64,000 bases of DNA from positions 62,001 to 126,000 of the forward strand of contig JALCLX010000005.1 in NCBI GenBank assembly GCA_022648165.1. The letters are read 5' to 3'. Below, in pieces: positions 1 to 9,246 of this stretch; the first letter of the stretch is position 1, and each line of letters begins with the position of its first letter. This DNA is from Ancrocorticia sp. Lineage in GTDB: Bacteria > Actinomycetota > Actinomycetes > Actinomycetales > Actinomycetaceae. The notes below the pieces were generated by a model, which worked only from the letters and a program-made list of their open reading frames with translations, did no database searches and was not told where the DNA came from. The position numbers were made by a program, and so were the translations under genes.

Positions 1-3
1 CTG

Positions 4-417
4 CTAGCGTGCCGCTGGCACATCGGCTGTGCCAAGGAGAGGGCCCGTTCTCTCCACAAAAAGAAAAACACCAATGGCAACAACGCTTGGCCCCCACAGC
101 GCGCCCGCATCGAAAAGCGCCCACTCCACCAGGAATAGGCACAGTACGATCGCCACAAAACCGGCTAAGCGGAGAATGTGTTTCACGCTCCGCGGCGCAT
201 GACGTACCGAGTTGGCGCCCATCATTCGCCGCAGCACAGCCACTTCACCGCCGAGAAGGGCGACGACGGCAATCGTCTGCACGAAGGGGCCGACGGGAAG
301 AAAGCTGAGGTAAGGAGTGAGGCACATTGCCCCCATAAAGAGAGCCGCAACGGTCCAGTAGTACATAGGCACAGTTTCGGTTCGTTCTCTATTCGGCACG
401 GAAATGTGAGCGGCCAT
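4..417 (-). CDS. Small integral membrane protein, unknown function
   Basis: I do not recognise a family in this 137-residue protein. It begins with about 18 polar residues and then has roughly four hydrophobic segments, near residues 20-40, 44-62, 84-103 and 108-126. A short basic loop rich in Arg, His and Ser (about 64-80) separates the second and third. This pattern predicts a small four-helix membrane protein with no visible catalytic motif. The stop codon lies at the very edge of the window, so its downstream neighbour is unseen. Upstream lies a 374-base stretch without a clear gene. An internal Met at residue 18 is an alternative start. That it is a real gene is likely from hydrophobicity and length; its role is unknown. 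Confidence 0.6.
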   Translation of the reverse strand: MAAHISVPNRERTETVPMYYWTVAALFMGAMCLTPYLSFLPVGPFVQTIAVVALLGGEVAVLRRMMGANSVRHAPRSVKHILRLAGFVAIVLCLFLVEWALFDAGALWGPSVVAIGVFLFVERTGPLLGTADVPAAR

Positions 418-791
418 ACATCCATGCTACTCGCCTCCGGATACTCCCGAAAGGCAAAAACCTCCCTAGTAAACGAAGTGATCCCATCAGCGCAGACAAT
501 TCTGAGACGGACAATCGAAGGTGGTCCCAGTAGACGTGTACACCCCCGCCTCACATTTACTCACCACACTCATGATCACACGTTAAGACGGAACTTGACC
601 GAGTTCCGGGTGTTGTGAAGGTCAGTGAGTAGCGTGAGCAGATATGGGCGACGAATCATGCCGACCGTTCCGACCCGCACCGTCATGAAGGTCGCGAGCG
701 CATCGGAATCGATCGGCCTATCCGAGTGCGTTTCGCACAGACTTGTCAGGACTCGACGACTGCGAGACCCGTGTCTGTCCGATGAAATCGT
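418..791. other. Intergenic stretch without a convincing gene
   Basis: Between the first membrane protein and higA I see no gene I can support. A 47-codon plus-strand frame (658-801) runs from ATG to TGA, but it has no recognisable motif and no ribosome binding site. A perfect 7-bp hairpin lies at 589-608 (CGGAACT, 6-nt loop, AGTTCCG). It could be a weak terminator or a binding site. Confidence 0.4.
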
Positions 792-1094
792 TCACGCGAC
801 TTGAAGTGGAGCGATCTCCGCGATCTGCTCCCCTGCCACGTCCTCCGCACGGTCGAGCTCGTAATGGCTCTGCAAGTTGAGCCAGAACTCCGCCGATGTA
901 CCAAAGTATTTCGCGAGACGCAGAGCGGTGTCAGCCGTGATCCCTCGTTTGCCGTGCACGATCTCGTTGATCCTGCGCGGGGGAACTCCGATCGAGACCG
1001 CGAGCTTGTTCTGCGTGATACCAAAACCCTCGATGAAGTCCTCCATGAGAACCTCACCCGGGTGGATCGGCTCGATCTTGTCAATGGTAGTCAA
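792..1094 (-). CDS. higA: HigA-family antitoxin (XRE helix-turn-helix)
   Basis: A 100-residue antitoxin of the HigA/VapI addiction-module type. Such proteins neutralise the HigB ribonuclease and bind their own promoter. The N-terminal motif IHPGEVLMEDF is the family hallmark. The XRE-type helix-turn-helix follows (about residues 18-62, with QNKLAVSIGV and INEIVHGKRGIT). I place the start at a TTG codon: it has GGAGGTGG about 8 nt upstream, it gives the family's usual N terminus, and the longer upstream reading is not HigA-like. The coding region overlaps the end of higB by 14 nt, which implies translational coupling. The toxin-first order is typical of higBA loci. Confidence 0.88.
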   Translation of the reverse strand: MTTIDKIEPIHPGEVLMEDFIEGFGITQNKLAVSIGVPPRRINEIVHGKRGITADTALRLAKYFGTSAEFWLNLQSHYELDRAEDVAGEQIAEIAPLQVA

Positions 1095-1374
1095 CGATCT
1101 CCACCTCCTCCGGTCCAGCGTCCGTCCACACGAAACAGATCCGCCACTGGTCGTTGATCCTGATGCTGTATTGTCCGGCTCGGTCACCCTTGAGCGGTTC
1201 GAGCCGGTTACCGGGAGGAACACGAAGGTCGTCGAGTACCACCGCGGATCCCACCTGCCGAAGCTTGCGCAGCGCCACCCGCTGGATCCGAGGATCTAGG
1301 GACTGTACCCGCTCACGACACCACAATCGCTCAGTGTCCTTGCTGCCGAACGATCTGATCACGGAACCCAGCAT
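1081..1374 (-). CDS. higB: HigB/RelE-family toxin
   Basis: A toxin of the HigB (RelE-fold) family, predicted to be a ribosome-dependent mRNA endonuclease held in check by the adjacent HigA. The motifs IRSFGSKDTERLW near the N terminus and QYSIRINDQWRICFVW near the C terminus are characteristic; the Arg residues in the second region belong to the active surface. I chose the ATG at 1374, preceded by GGGAAG, giving 97 residues. A GTG four codons later would start exactly at the usual IRSF and is nearly as good. The gene starts 22 nt after the ychF stop on the same strand, so it may also be reached by read-through from ychF. Confidence 0.85.
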   Translation of the reverse strand: MLGSVIRSFGSKDTERLWCRERVQSLDPRIQRVALRKLRQVGSAVVLDDLRVPPGNRLEPLKGDRAGQYSIRINDQWRICFVWTDAGPEEVEIVDYH

Positions 1375-1396
1375 ATAACGCTTCCCGCCAATAACG

Positions 1397-2482
1397 CTAG
1401 ACGTTAAACCTAAACTCCACCACATCCCCGTCCTGCATAATGTACTCCTTGCCCTCCATGCGCACTTTGCCGTGCGCACGGGCTTCGGCTACAGAGCCGT
1501 ATTCCACGAGGTCATCGTAGGAGACGATTTCCGCCTTAATGAAGCCCTTCTCAAAATCGGTGTGGATCACGCCCGCGGCCTTCGGCGCCGTATCGCCCTT
1601 GTGAATGGTCCAGGCACGCGATTCCTTCTCACCTGCGGTAAGAAAGGTCTGCAGCCCTAACGTATCGAAGCCAACGCGGGCCAGCTTATCCAATCCTGAT
1701 TCGCTCTGGCCGGTGGCCTCCAGCATCTCTCGCGCCTCGCCTGGCTCAAGTTCAACCAGCTCGGATTCGAATTTCGCGTCCAAGAAGATGGCCTCTGCCG
1801 GTGCTACCGCGGCCCGCAGTTTTTCTTGCAAAGCGGTATCCGCCAGGCCGTCGTCGTCGGTATTAAAAACGTAAATGAACGGCTTAGTGGTCATCAACTG
1901 AAACTGCCGCAAAACATCCGGATCCAAGCCCGCACCCGGGGCCGCCGCTGAAAGCACCTTCCCGGCCTCCAAGAGTTCAAGCGCGGCTTGCGCGGTACTG
2001 AGGACTTCCTTCGGAGTCTTCTTCCCCGTCACCTCTTTGGTGAGGCGCGGAATCTGCTTTTCCAATGTCTGAATATCCGCCAAGATCAGTTCGGTGGTCA
2101 CCGTCTCGATATCATCCAGCGGATCCACACGACCTTCTACATGGACGACGTCGGGGTCCGCAAACGCGCGCGTGACCACGCAGATAGCGTCAGCCTCGCG
2201 AATATTCGCCAAGAACTGATTGCCGAGCCCCTCACCTTGCGACGCGCCGCGCACGATGCCAGCGATATCCACAAATGACACCGTGGCCGGCACGATCTTG
2301 TGGGAGTGAAACATCTCGCCCAGCACGCCCAGCCGCGGATCAGGTAGCGGCACTATCCCCACATTGGGTTCGATCGTGGCAAACGGGTAATTCGCGGCAA
2401 GTACGGTAGCGCGAGTGAGCGCATTGAACAGGGTGGACTTACCGACGTTCGGCAGCCCGGCAATACCAATAGTTAGGGACAC
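1397..2482 (-). CDS. ychF: YchF/Obg-family ATPase
   Basis: A 361-residue member of the universally conserved YchF subfamily of Obg GTPase-like proteins, which prefers ATP to GTP and associates with ribosomes; in bacteria it is linked to oxidative-stress responses. The P-loop GLPNVGKST is at residues 9-17. The G3 motif DIAG follows in VSFVDIAGIV. The nucleotide-specificity motif reads NTDD rather than NKxD, as expected for an ATP-binding member. A coiled-coil arm occupies the middle and a TGS domain ends the protein (motif KGFIKAEIVSYDDL). Length matches the family. higB follows 22 nt downstream. Confidence 0.97.
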   Translation of the reverse strand: MSLTIGIAGLPNVGKSTLFNALTRATVLAANYPFATIEPNVGIVPLPDPRLGVLGEMFHSHKIVPATVSFVDIAGIVRGASQGEGLGNQFLANIREADAICVVTRAFADPDVVHVEGRVDPLDDIETVTTELILADIQTLEKQIPRLTKEVTGKKTPKEVLSTAQAALELLEAGKVLSAAAPGAGLDPDVLRQFQLMTTKPFIYVFNTDDDGLADTALQEKLRAAVAPAEAIFLDAKFESELVELEPGEAREMLEATGQSESGLDKLARVGFDTLGLQTFLTAGEKESRAWTIHKGDTAPKAAGVIHTDFEKGFIKAEIVSYDDLVEYGSVAEARAHGKVRMEGKEYIMQDGDVVEFRFNV

Positions 2483-2546
2483 GGCCCCAGTCTAGCCGTT
2501 TCGTTTCGCCCTTCGCCCGCTCCCATGCTCAGGGCCGCCCAGTCTG

Positions 2547-4085
2547 CTACTTCGTCACACCCCACACGCGGTTATAGAAGTCCTGCGAACGCGCCAACAC
2601 GACGGCGTCATACTCGTCTTGGCTCAGATCGCGCACAGTACCAGAACCGGGATAGGCCTCAAGCGCAGATACATCGATACCTGCACGCCCATCTTTGAGC
2701 TTAAATCCGAGTGTCTCCAAGATGGTGGGGTACATCCCAAACTGCGCCATTTCGTCAACGGCCAGGTCTACGCCGTCGGGACTCCAGATCCTATTGAAGA
2801 TTGTCCGATGCGAAATGCCTTCCAGTTGGCTCTTGAATGTGTTGTTGGAATCCATGATGCGGATGTGGTCTCCCATAACCACCACGACCGTGTCGTCTAA
2901 GTATCCCTTGTCCTTCATGTAGGTAACGAAGCTTGCCACCTGGTCCATTGAACAGCGATAGATGGAGGTCAACTCCTGTTTGGTGGTGACATCGCAATAG
3001 GGGTATACCGTGTCGTCGGGATGCGTGTCCAACGTGAGCAGTGTCAGGTTGAAGGGCTGATTCTTCGCGTGCAGCTCGTCCACTTTCTGCTCTGCGAGTT
3101 CCATGAATCTTCTGTCCGAAAGCCCCCAATCGGAGCGCATCTCCGTTTCGCCTTGTTCTTTCCAGTAATTGAGGCCCAGAACCTCGCTGTAGCCGTGATC
3201 GGAAAGGAACGTGCCCTTACCCGCGAAATCGGTGTTCGCGCCACCCATAAACACTGAGTAGTACCCGTATTTCTTCAGCACATCACCCAGGCAGGTAGCG
3301 TTGGGCAGATATGTTGCCACTCCCTGCCCCGCAACGTTGATATTGTTGCCCACTAAATCGGTGTTGGCCATACGCAGGGGAAATCCGCATTGCGTGTTGA
3401 CGATCCCGCCGATCGTCATCGGCCCGTTTGCGGGCTGGTCTAACGTAACGGATGCCCATCCCTTGGTGACCTTCTCGATAGGTGCCAGCATATCCTCTTC
3501 GAAGATACTGGTATCCGTAAGCGATTCTTCCACGGACTCCATGTACACGATCACAAGGTTGCGCTTGGTACTTGGCTCCGATACCACCGTGGGAGTCACG
3601 TAATAATCGCTGAGCGTTTCGTCCGCATTCAAGGATTCAACGTATTGCGGAAGGCTCAGCGTATGGGAAATAGTAGTTGCGCCAGCAACAGGTATTCCGG
3701 CAAGCAGAAGTACGACGACGGCGCTGACGCCCGTTCGCGCCAAGCGCGGCAGAGACTTTCTCCAGTTTGATGCACGTGTTCGCCGAATTGCGAGAAGCAG
3801 AAGCACCGCAAGTGCGATGGGAATTAACGCACCCCAGACGACTCCGTTGACGACGAGTGCTGTGCCTCCACCGCCTTCTCCGCCAGCTCCCTGAAGGTTA
3901 ATAATGGCTTGATCGATGGTGATGACGCCGAAGTGCTGCGTGATCCAAATAGATGCGCCGATAAGAAATGCTCCGATGATGACCAGCGCATCCACCACAA
4001 CACGCCCGACCAGACGCACACCCGCTGCCCATCGCTTTGCTGGCTTCTGGCCCATTCGTTTTCCCATCATTTTCGCCGTGCACAA
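2547..4085 (-). CDS. Sulfatase-fold phosphoglycerol transferase (OpgB/LtaS type)
   Basis: A 512-residue membrane enzyme of the alkaline-phosphatase/sulfatase superfamily, resembling OpgB (MdoB) and lipoteichoic acid synthases. These move phosphoglycerol from phosphatidylglycerol to envelope polymers. Hydrophobic helices lie near residues 28-48, 78-100 and 115-135. The extracytoplasmic catalytic domain starts at about 170. The motifs are VYMESVEES (metal-binding Glu), GPMTIGGIVNTQCG (the Thr is the expected nucleophile), and MGDH near the C terminus (metal Asp/His). The acceptor polymer cannot be told from sequence. The ORF opens at a TTG; an ATG five codons later (4070) is equally possible because neither has a strong ribosome binding site. 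It diverges from rmuC. Confidence 0.85.
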   Translation of the reverse strand: MCTAKMMGKRMGQKPAKRWAAGVRLVGRVVVDALVIIGAFLIGASIWITQHFGVITIDQAIINLQGAGGEGGGGTALVVNGVVWGALIPIALAVLLLLAIRRTRASNWRKSLPRLARTGVSAVVVLLLAGIPVAGATTISHTLSLPQYVESLNADETLSDYYVTPTVVSEPSTKRNLVIVYMESVEESLTDTSIFEEDMLAPIEKVTKGWASVTLDQPANGPMTIGGIVNTQCGFPLRMANTDLVGNNINVAGQGVATYLPNATCLGDVLKKYGYYSVFMGGANTDFAGKGTFLSDHGYSEVLGLNYWKEQGETEMRSDWGLSDRRFMELAEQKVDELHAKNQPFNLTLLTLDTHPDDTVYPYCDVTTKQELTSIYRCSMDQVASFVTYMKDKGYLDDTVVVVMGDHIRIMDSNNTFKSQLEGISHRTIFNRIWSPDGVDLAVDEMAQFGMYPTILETLGFKLKDGRAGIDVSALEAYPGSGTVRDLSQDEYDAVVLARSQDFYNRVWGVTK

Positions 4086-4167
4086 CGATCTTCATCCTAG
4101 ACTTCACCGAAAAGTCACTCAATGGTAGCCGTCACGAATCCCTGTGTTTACCGCGCCCCCAGGAGGG

Positions 4168-4203
4168 GATCACACCATCACTTTGTGTCGGACCCCTGTG
4201 ATC
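4168..4203. promoter_or_regulatory. Inverted repeat upstream of rmuC
   Basis: Two arms, GATCACA (4168-4174) and TGTGATC (4197-4203), form a perfect 7-bp inverted repeat with 22 bases between them. It lies in the divergent region between the phosphoglycerol transferase and rmuC, ending 10 nt before the rmuC ATG. It could be an operator, but I know no regulator for it. Confidence 0.25.
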
Positions 4204-4213
4204 TACTGAAGTC

Positions 4214-5503
4214 ATGGACATTTCACCCGTATTATTTGTAGGCATTGTGCTGGGGCTATTACTCATCGGTGGCGCCGCAGGCTTCGTTTTGGGAAAGGCG
4301 CACGCTTCCACTCAGAGGCCGGAAACCATTCAGGAATACAGTCAGCTCCGCGCCGATGCCGCTGCGGCCAATGCACGTGCCCATCGCTTAGAGGAAGAAA
4401 ACGGTGAACTCCTTGAACGTGCGCAGGCTGATCACAATGTGCTTCAGGCGCTATCACCTCTGGCACAGCAGCTCGATGTGGTCAACCGGCAGGTTCAGAA
4501 TCTCAGGGAGCTCCAGGCCACACAACGTGCAGAAATCCGTGAACAGATCGCCTCCGTGGATCGCACCCAATCAGAGCTCGCGCGTGAAACCTCCGCCTTA
4601 CGAACCGCACTCACCTCGACCTCCGCCCGCGGAACCTGGGGAGAAGTGGAATTGCGGCGTGTTGTTGAGGCCGCCGGTATGCTTCCTCACGTCGATTTCT
4701 CCGCGCAATTGACCACCGGAAAACTCTCCGCATCGGGCTCTGCTTCCCGGCCGGACCTCACTGTGCATCTTCCAGGAGGGGCTCATATAGCGGTTGATGC
4801 GAAAGTACCGCTCGATGCTATTCTGCGGGAGCAGACTATCGAAGGAAGCAGCACCGAGGCTCTAGCACAGCGCTCCGAACTGCGGCTGCAGCACGCGAAG
4901 GCGCTACGCGGGCATGTCAACGCTCTTGCGAAACGCAACTATCCAGCCGATTTTCCTGGTTCACCACAATTCACCATCATGTTCGTGCCCGCAGAATCAA
5001 TACTCTCCCAAGCTCTCGCAGCTGACGGCACGCTGCTCGAAGATGCGTTGCGCGCCGGGGTCACACCAACCACACCTAGTTCTCTTCTGGCCTTGTTGCG
5101 TGCAGTCGCAACAGTGTGGGCATCGTCCCGCGTCACTGAAGAAGCACAGAATATCGTGGCACTCGGCACAACACTTGTGGAACGGCTCAACGTCGTCGCA
5201 GGGCATCTTGATTCACTCGGCAGTTCCCTGCGGTCATCCGTGCGGCACTACAACAAGGTGATCGGATCTCTCGAATCACGCGTCCTGGTAACCGCTCGCG
5301 AATTCGAATCGATTGACACACCACTGCGCACGCTTCAACCCCTCAATTCGGATGACGCCCAGATCCGGCAGCTCAGCAGTGCGGAACTTAGCCCTTCCTC
5401 TGGTACGTCAGGAAGCTCTGCCGCTGCGGGCCCTTCAGCTATGACCGATCCTTCCTCACCCGGACTTTATGAGGCCGATCGGGATGCGCGCCCACTGCCT
5501 TGA
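4214..5503 (+). CDS. rmuC: RmuC-family DNA recombination protein
   Basis: A 429-residue RmuC homologue. RmuC proteins carry a nuclease-like fold and limit recombination between inverted repeats. The protein begins with one membrane helix (about residues 6-25). A long charged coiled coil follows (about 35-125), then the conserved RmuC core with [16 protein letters not shown] and [11 protein letters not shown] followed by VDAKVPLDA, where D and K are the nuclease-like residues. The last 45 residues are Ser/Pro/Ala-rich and probably disordered. The 3' end overlaps the convergent ispH by 65 nt, so the tail is antisense to ispH coding sequence. Confidence 0.93.
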   Translation: MDISPVLFVGIVLGLLLIGGAAGFVLGKAHASTQRPETIQEYSQLRADAAAANARAHRLEEENGELLERAQADHNVLQALSPLAQQLDVVNRQVQNLRELQATQRAEIREQIASVDRTQSELARETSALRTALTSTSARGTWGEVELRRVVEAAGMLPHVDFSAQLTTGKLSASGSASRPDLTVHLPGGAHIAVDAKVPLDAILREQTIEGSSTEALAQRSELRLQHAKALRGHVNALAKRNYPADFPGSPQFTIMFVPAESILSQALAADGTLLEDALRAGVTPTTPSSLLALLRAVATVWASSRVTEEAQNIVALGTTLVERLNVVAGHLDSLGSSLRSSVRHYNKVIGSLESRVLVTAREFESIDTPLRTLQPLNSDDAQIRQLSSAELSPSSGTSGSSAAAGPSAMTDPSSPGLYEADRDARPLP

Positions 5504-6551
5504 GGTCGGCTCTCAGGTTCTTCGGAAGAGAGAATCTGATGTCCTCCGTCGCTGTAGCAACAGGCTCAACCTGCGTGAACCCCCACGTACCCAACGTGGC
5601 GACGACGTCGCGCACCAAAATCTCCGGTACCGATGCACCCGACGTGAGCCCCACTGTCTTCGCAGCTGCAACCCACTCTGGATGCATCTCCTCCGCGCGG
5701 TCTACACGGTAGGCGGCGCCGGCGCCGGATTCCAGGGCCACCTCTACCAGCCGTACCGAATTCGACGAATTCGCCGAGCCAACAACGATCACCACGTCGC
5801 ACCGCGGAGCCATGGCTTTTACCGCGCCTTGCCGATTCTGCGTGGCGTAACAAATATCATCCGACGGAGGATCCTGCAGCGCAGGAAAACGCTGCCGCAG
5901 CAGCTCAACCGTTTTCATCGTTTCGTCAACAGACAACGTGGTCTGGGAGATCCACACCACCTTGTTCGGATCGCGAACAGTTACCGCGTGTACTTCTTCG
6001 GGCCCGTTGACGACTTGGATATGGCGGGGCGCCTCCCCCTGAGTCCCTTCCACCTCTTCGTGCCCAGCGTGGCCTATCAGCAAGATGTCGTAATCCTCAT
6101 CGGCAAAGCGAACTGCCTGCTTATGAACTTTAGTCACCAATGGGCATGTCGCATCAATCGTCTGAAGGTTGCGCGCTGCAGCCTCCTGATACACATGGGG
6201 GGCTACACCGTGCGCAGAGAATACAACACGCGCGCCTTCGGGAACCTCGTCTGTATCCTTCACGAAGACGGCACCACGCTTAGTCAGCGTTTCCACCACG
6301 AACTTGTTGTGTACGATCTCCTTGCGCACATACACGGGAGCTCCGTACAACGCCAATGCCTTTTCCACAGCATCGACAGCACGATCCACGCCCGCGCAAT
6401 ACCCGCGAGCCGTTGCCAACAAGATTCGCTTCCCAGCTGCACTCGGCACAGATGGAATATCCGCGGGAAAAGCAGAAGCCCCCGCAAGGGAAGAAGATGC
6501 TCCCACTACCGATGCCTCGCCACGTGTATCAGCCTCAGAAACTTTCACCAC
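5439..6551 (-). CDS. ispH: 4-hydroxy-3-methylbut-2-enyl diphosphate reductase
   Basis: IspH (LytB) is the last enzyme of the MEP isoprenoid pathway: an iron-sulfur enzyme that makes IPP and DMAPP. All three cluster cysteines are visible: [21 protein letters not shown] and CYATQNRQ. The substrate motifs [11 protein letters not shown] and GSANSSNS are also intact. The 370-residue length includes about 40 extra N-terminal residues rich in Ala/Ser before the core starts at [12 protein letters not shown], so a start further downstream is possible. It pairs functionally with ispE and uppS in this window. Its 3' end overlaps convergent rmuC. Confidence 0.97.
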   Translation of the reverse strand: MVKVSEADTRGEASVVGASSSLAGASAFPADIPSVPSAAGKRILLATARGYCAGVDRAVDAVEKALALYGAPVYVRKEIVHNKFVVETLTKRGAVFVKDTDEVPEGARVVFSAHGVAPHVYQEAAARNLQTIDATCPLVTKVHKQAVRFADEDYDILLIGHAGHEEVEGTQGEAPRHIQVVNGPEEVHAVTVRDPNKVVWISQTTLSVDETMKTVELLRQRFPALQDPPSDDICYATQNRQGAVKAMAPRCDVVIVVGSANSSNSVRLVEVALESGAGAAYRVDRAEEMHPEWVAAAKTVGLTSGASVPEILVRDVVATLGTWGFTQVEPVATATEDIRFSLPKNLRADLKAVGAHPDRPHKVRVRKDRS

Positions 6552-6666
6552 TCCAGCGTAATGGCCTCCACCGTTAATTGGGTACCCGTAATTCGTAGCT
6601 CATTTCCGCCTAATATCTCACCACCCAGCAAAGAGCTGTGATTGAATATGACCGTTACATGGGAAG

Positions 6667-7938
6667 ATGAGGAAAGTGCCGTCAAGAATCGCCGTACCTC
6701 CTGAGCTGCCACAACGTGCGGCGCTCACGACACCGGAACAGCCGTGGCCCTTGCGCCTCTTATCAGCGAAGGTCAAGGAATACATCGCCGCGATGTCCCG
6801 CCTCTGGGTGGAAGGCGAAGTAATCACACTTCAGCGCAGGCCCGGCGCAAAGGTGCAGTTCTTTACCTTGCGGGATCTAGAGGCACCCACGTCGATGACG
6901 GTCAAGATACTCAGCCATTTACTTCCACCCGCAGTGGAATCAGGAAGCCGCGTGGTCGTGTGTGCCAAACCAGATTTCTACGAAGGCAACGGGTCCTTGT
7001 CACTGTGGGCAGACGATGTGCGGCCAATCGGACTCGGGGACATCCTCGCCCGCATCGAACAGCTCAAGGCACGCCTGGCGGCCGAAGGGCTTTTTGCTAG
7101 TGAACGGAAGAAACCACTGCCCTATGTACCCGGCGTCATCGGTCTGATCTGCGGCCGAAATACTAAAGCAAAAGAAGATGTGGTCACCAACGCGCGCCTG
7201 CGGTGGCCGCAGGCGCGTTTTGATATCAAAGAAGTCCCCGTTCAGGGGGCCGAAGCGGTTGTCGCTATGATAGCTGCACTTTGCGAGCTCGATACCTCGC
7301 CAGCGGTAGACGTTATCGTCTTTGCACGTGGTGGCGGAAGCGTTGAAGACCTATTACCCTTCTCCGACGAACGTTTGATCCGCGCCGTTGCCGCCGCGCA
7401 CACGCCTATTGTTTCCGCGATCGGCCACGAGGGAGATAACCCGCTGCTGGATTTTGTCGCCGATCTACGCGCATCAACTCCCACGGACGCCGCAAAGCGG
7501 ATCGTACCCGATGTCTCCGAGGAGCTGCGCGGGCTCACTCAGGCACTCCATAGGGGCAGATCGGCACTTACCGCACGCATCAATGCGGCGCAGGGAGACC
7601 TCGATGCCCTGTTGGGCCGGCCTGCGATGGCCAGACCGGAGGCCATGATAGAGGTGCGCGAACACGACGTGTCATCGCTGCGTTCATGGGCCGGAGCTTA
7701 TATCAACAAAACCGTGACGGCAGCAGCCGCAGACATCGCAACGCTGACGACGAGCTTGCGTGCACTGTCCCCGCTTTCTACCTTAAACCGGGGCTATTCG
7801 ATTCTGCTTTCGGAAAGCGGGGCTATAGTCTCGTCACAAAGCGAAGTTTCTCAGGGAGAATCACTACAGGCAGTTCTTCGCGATGGCCGGCTAACCGTCC
7901 GAGTGCAAGCAAAGGAGAGTACGGATGAACCACAATGA
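6667..7938 (+). CDS. xseA: Exodeoxyribonuclease VII large subunit
   Basis: A 423-residue XseA, the catalytic subunit of exonuclease VII, which degrades single-stranded DNA from both ends. The N-terminal OB-fold (about residues 30-125) contains LWVEGEVITL and FFTLRD. The catalytic domain has GLICGRNTKAKEDV and the conserved ARGGGSVEDLLPFSDE and SAIGHEGDNPLLDFVADLRASTPT. A C-terminal coiled coil and NRGYSIL finish the protein. The ATG is preceded by GGGAAG. It overlaps xseB by 14 nt, so the two subunits are translationally coupled. Confidence 0.97.
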   Translation: MRKVPSRIAVPPELPQRAALTTPEQPWPLRLLSAKVKEYIAAMSRLWVEGEVITLQRRPGAKVQFFTLRDLEAPTSMTVKILSHLLPPAVESGSRVVVCAKPDFYEGNGSLSLWADDVRPIGLGDILARIEQLKARLAAEGLFASERKKPLPYVPGVIGLICGRNTKAKEDVVTNARLRWPQARFDIKEVPVQGAEAVVAMIAALCELDTSPAVDVIVFARGGGSVEDLLPFSDERLIRAVAAAHTPIVSAIGHEGDNPLLDFVADLRASTPTDAAKRIVPDVSEELRGLTQALHRGRSALTARINAAQGDLDALLGRPAMARPEAMIEVREHDVSSLRSWAGAYINKTVTAAAADIATLTTSLRALSPLSTLNRGYSILLSESGAIVSSQSEVSQGESLQAVLRDGRLTVRVQAKESTDEPQ

Positions 7939-8254
7939 TTCCACGCCAACCGCATCTCCCAATACAGCGGACACGCCTGCGAAGGATACAGAGGCATCCG
8001 CAGCTGCCATGGATGCGCGGGTGGCAGACTTGAGTTATGAAGATGCGCGGGCACGGTTGGTTGAGATCGTAACGGAACTTGAACAAGGTTCGCTGTCACT
8101 TGAAGAATCGCTCAACCGCTGGGAACTGGGCGAAGCGCTAGCGCGTCGCTGCCAGGAGTGGTTGGACGCCGCACGGGAGCGCGTGAGCGCCGCCCAAACT
8201 CTCACGGATCGCGCACGCGCCGATGGCGCTGCTACGGAAGTTGAGGACATATGA
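7925..8254 (+). CDS. xseB: Exodeoxyribonuclease VII small subunit
   Basis: The 109-residue small subunit of exonuclease VII, which assembles along the coiled coil of XseA. The diagnostic segment is LSYEDARARLVEIVTELEQG, followed by LSLEESLNRWELGEALARRCQEWLDAA. The first 35 residues form a polar extension not needed for the fold. A GGAG lies upstream of the ATG inside the end of xseA. The stop codon overlaps the next start as ATGA, so xseA, xseB and the PfkB gene form one operon. Confidence 0.95.
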   Translation: MNHNDSTPTASPNTADTPAKDTEASAAAMDARVADLSYEDARARLVEIVTELEQGSLSLEESLNRWELGEALARRCQEWLDAARERVSAAQTLTDRARADGAATEVEDI

Positions 8255-9246
8255 GTTGCCTCGTCATCGGTGAAGCCTTAATCGACGAAATCACTGGACG
8301 CGACGGCGTCGTGCGCCGTATTCCTGGCGGCTCGATGTTAAACGTTGCCATCGGCTTGCGGCGGCTTGACCGGACAGTTCGTTTGGTAACGGATTTTGGT
8401 TTGGACGACGACGGAGCAATGCTTGCGGAGTATGCGGCACAAAACGGGCTCGAATTGTGGTTGCGTGTTGATTCGGAACGCACGAATCCTACATCGGTGT
8501 CACATGCCTTGGTCCAGCCCGACGGCTCGGTATCGTACGACCTTGACTTCACGTGGGACATCCAGGACACACCAATTTCAGGGGCATGCAAACTGGACTT
8601 GGAAGTTCTCAATCCCAAATCTGTAGCTTTCGGCTCATTCACATGTCATGTGGAACCGGGAGCTACAAAGGTACGCCATTGGATCGAGCAACTCAGGCAA
8701 ACGGCCACAGTGTTCTACGATCCAAACGTGCGGCGCAGCCAAATCCGCGACCCCCACGTGTACCGCTCCGAAGTCGAATCCTTCGTCGCGATGTCCGACA
8801 TCGTAAAAGTTTCCGAAAACGATATGCATACGCTGTACGGCCCCGACGTCGACGTCGACAAAGTCGCACAAGAGTGGCTTTCGATGGGCCCCGCCCTTAT
8901 TGCGCTTACTCAAGGTGCAGAAGGAGCCACCCTGTATTCCGCATATGGTTATGTACTGCGAATCGGTGCACCGTCCACACATGTGGTTGATACGGTAGGG
9001 GCCGGCGCGGCGTTCTTTTCTGCCTTGATCGACGGACTTTCACGCATTTCGCTTGACGGCGCAGAGTTCCGCGAGAACTTGCGCACGATGTCACTAACAA
9101 ATCTGCAGACTCTTGGCGCCTACGCCACAACCGCTGCCACAATCGCCGTTTCACGCAGAGGCGCGAATCCTCCCACGCGCGAAGAACTCATTGACCGATA
9201 CGAGCTGTACCAGGCGAGCGAAATCCCCACGTTGCGAAGGGTCTAA
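8251..9246 (+). CDS. PfkB-family sugar kinase homologue lacking the catalytic Asp
   Basis: A 331-residue ribokinase/PfkB-fold protein closest in layout to fructokinases. The N terminus has GEALIDEI and the sugar-binding GGSMLNVAIGLRRLD. A lid region and the ATP-site motif TQGAEGATLYS follow. The C-terminal signature, normally DTVGAGD, reads DTVGAGAAF: the catalytic base Asp is replaced by Ala (codon GCG, unambiguous in the sequence). The rest of the fold looks intact, so this may be a sugar- or nucleotide-binding pseudokinase, or an enzyme of greatly reduced activity. It is the third gene of the xseAB operon (ATGA overlap). Its stop overlaps the stop of convergent uppS by 3 nt. Confidence 0.85.
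   Translation: MSCLVIGEALIDEITGRDGVVRRIPGGSMLNVAIGLRRLDRTVRLVTDFGLDDDGAMLAEYAAQNGLELWLRVDSERTNPTSVSHALVQPDGSVSYDLDFTWDIQDTPISGACKLDLEVLNPKSVAFGSFTCHVEPGATKVRHWIEQLRQTATVFYDPNVRRSQIRDPHVYRSEVESFVAMSDIVKVSENDMHTLYGPDVDVDKVAQEWLSMGPALIALTQGAEGATLYSAYGYVLRIGAPSTHVVDTVGAGAAFFSALIDGLSRISLDGAEFRENLRTMSLTNLQTLGAYATTAATIAVSRRGANPPTREELIDRYELYQASEIPTLRRV

Noticed and set aside
658-801. 47-codon plus-strand frame near higA
   Set aside because: No ribosome binding site or recognisable motif; too short to support as a gene.
5469-6641. 390-codon open frame antisense to ispH
   Set aside because: It lies wholly opposite a clearly conserved gene and its product has no motifs; long antisense frames are common in G+C-rich DNA.
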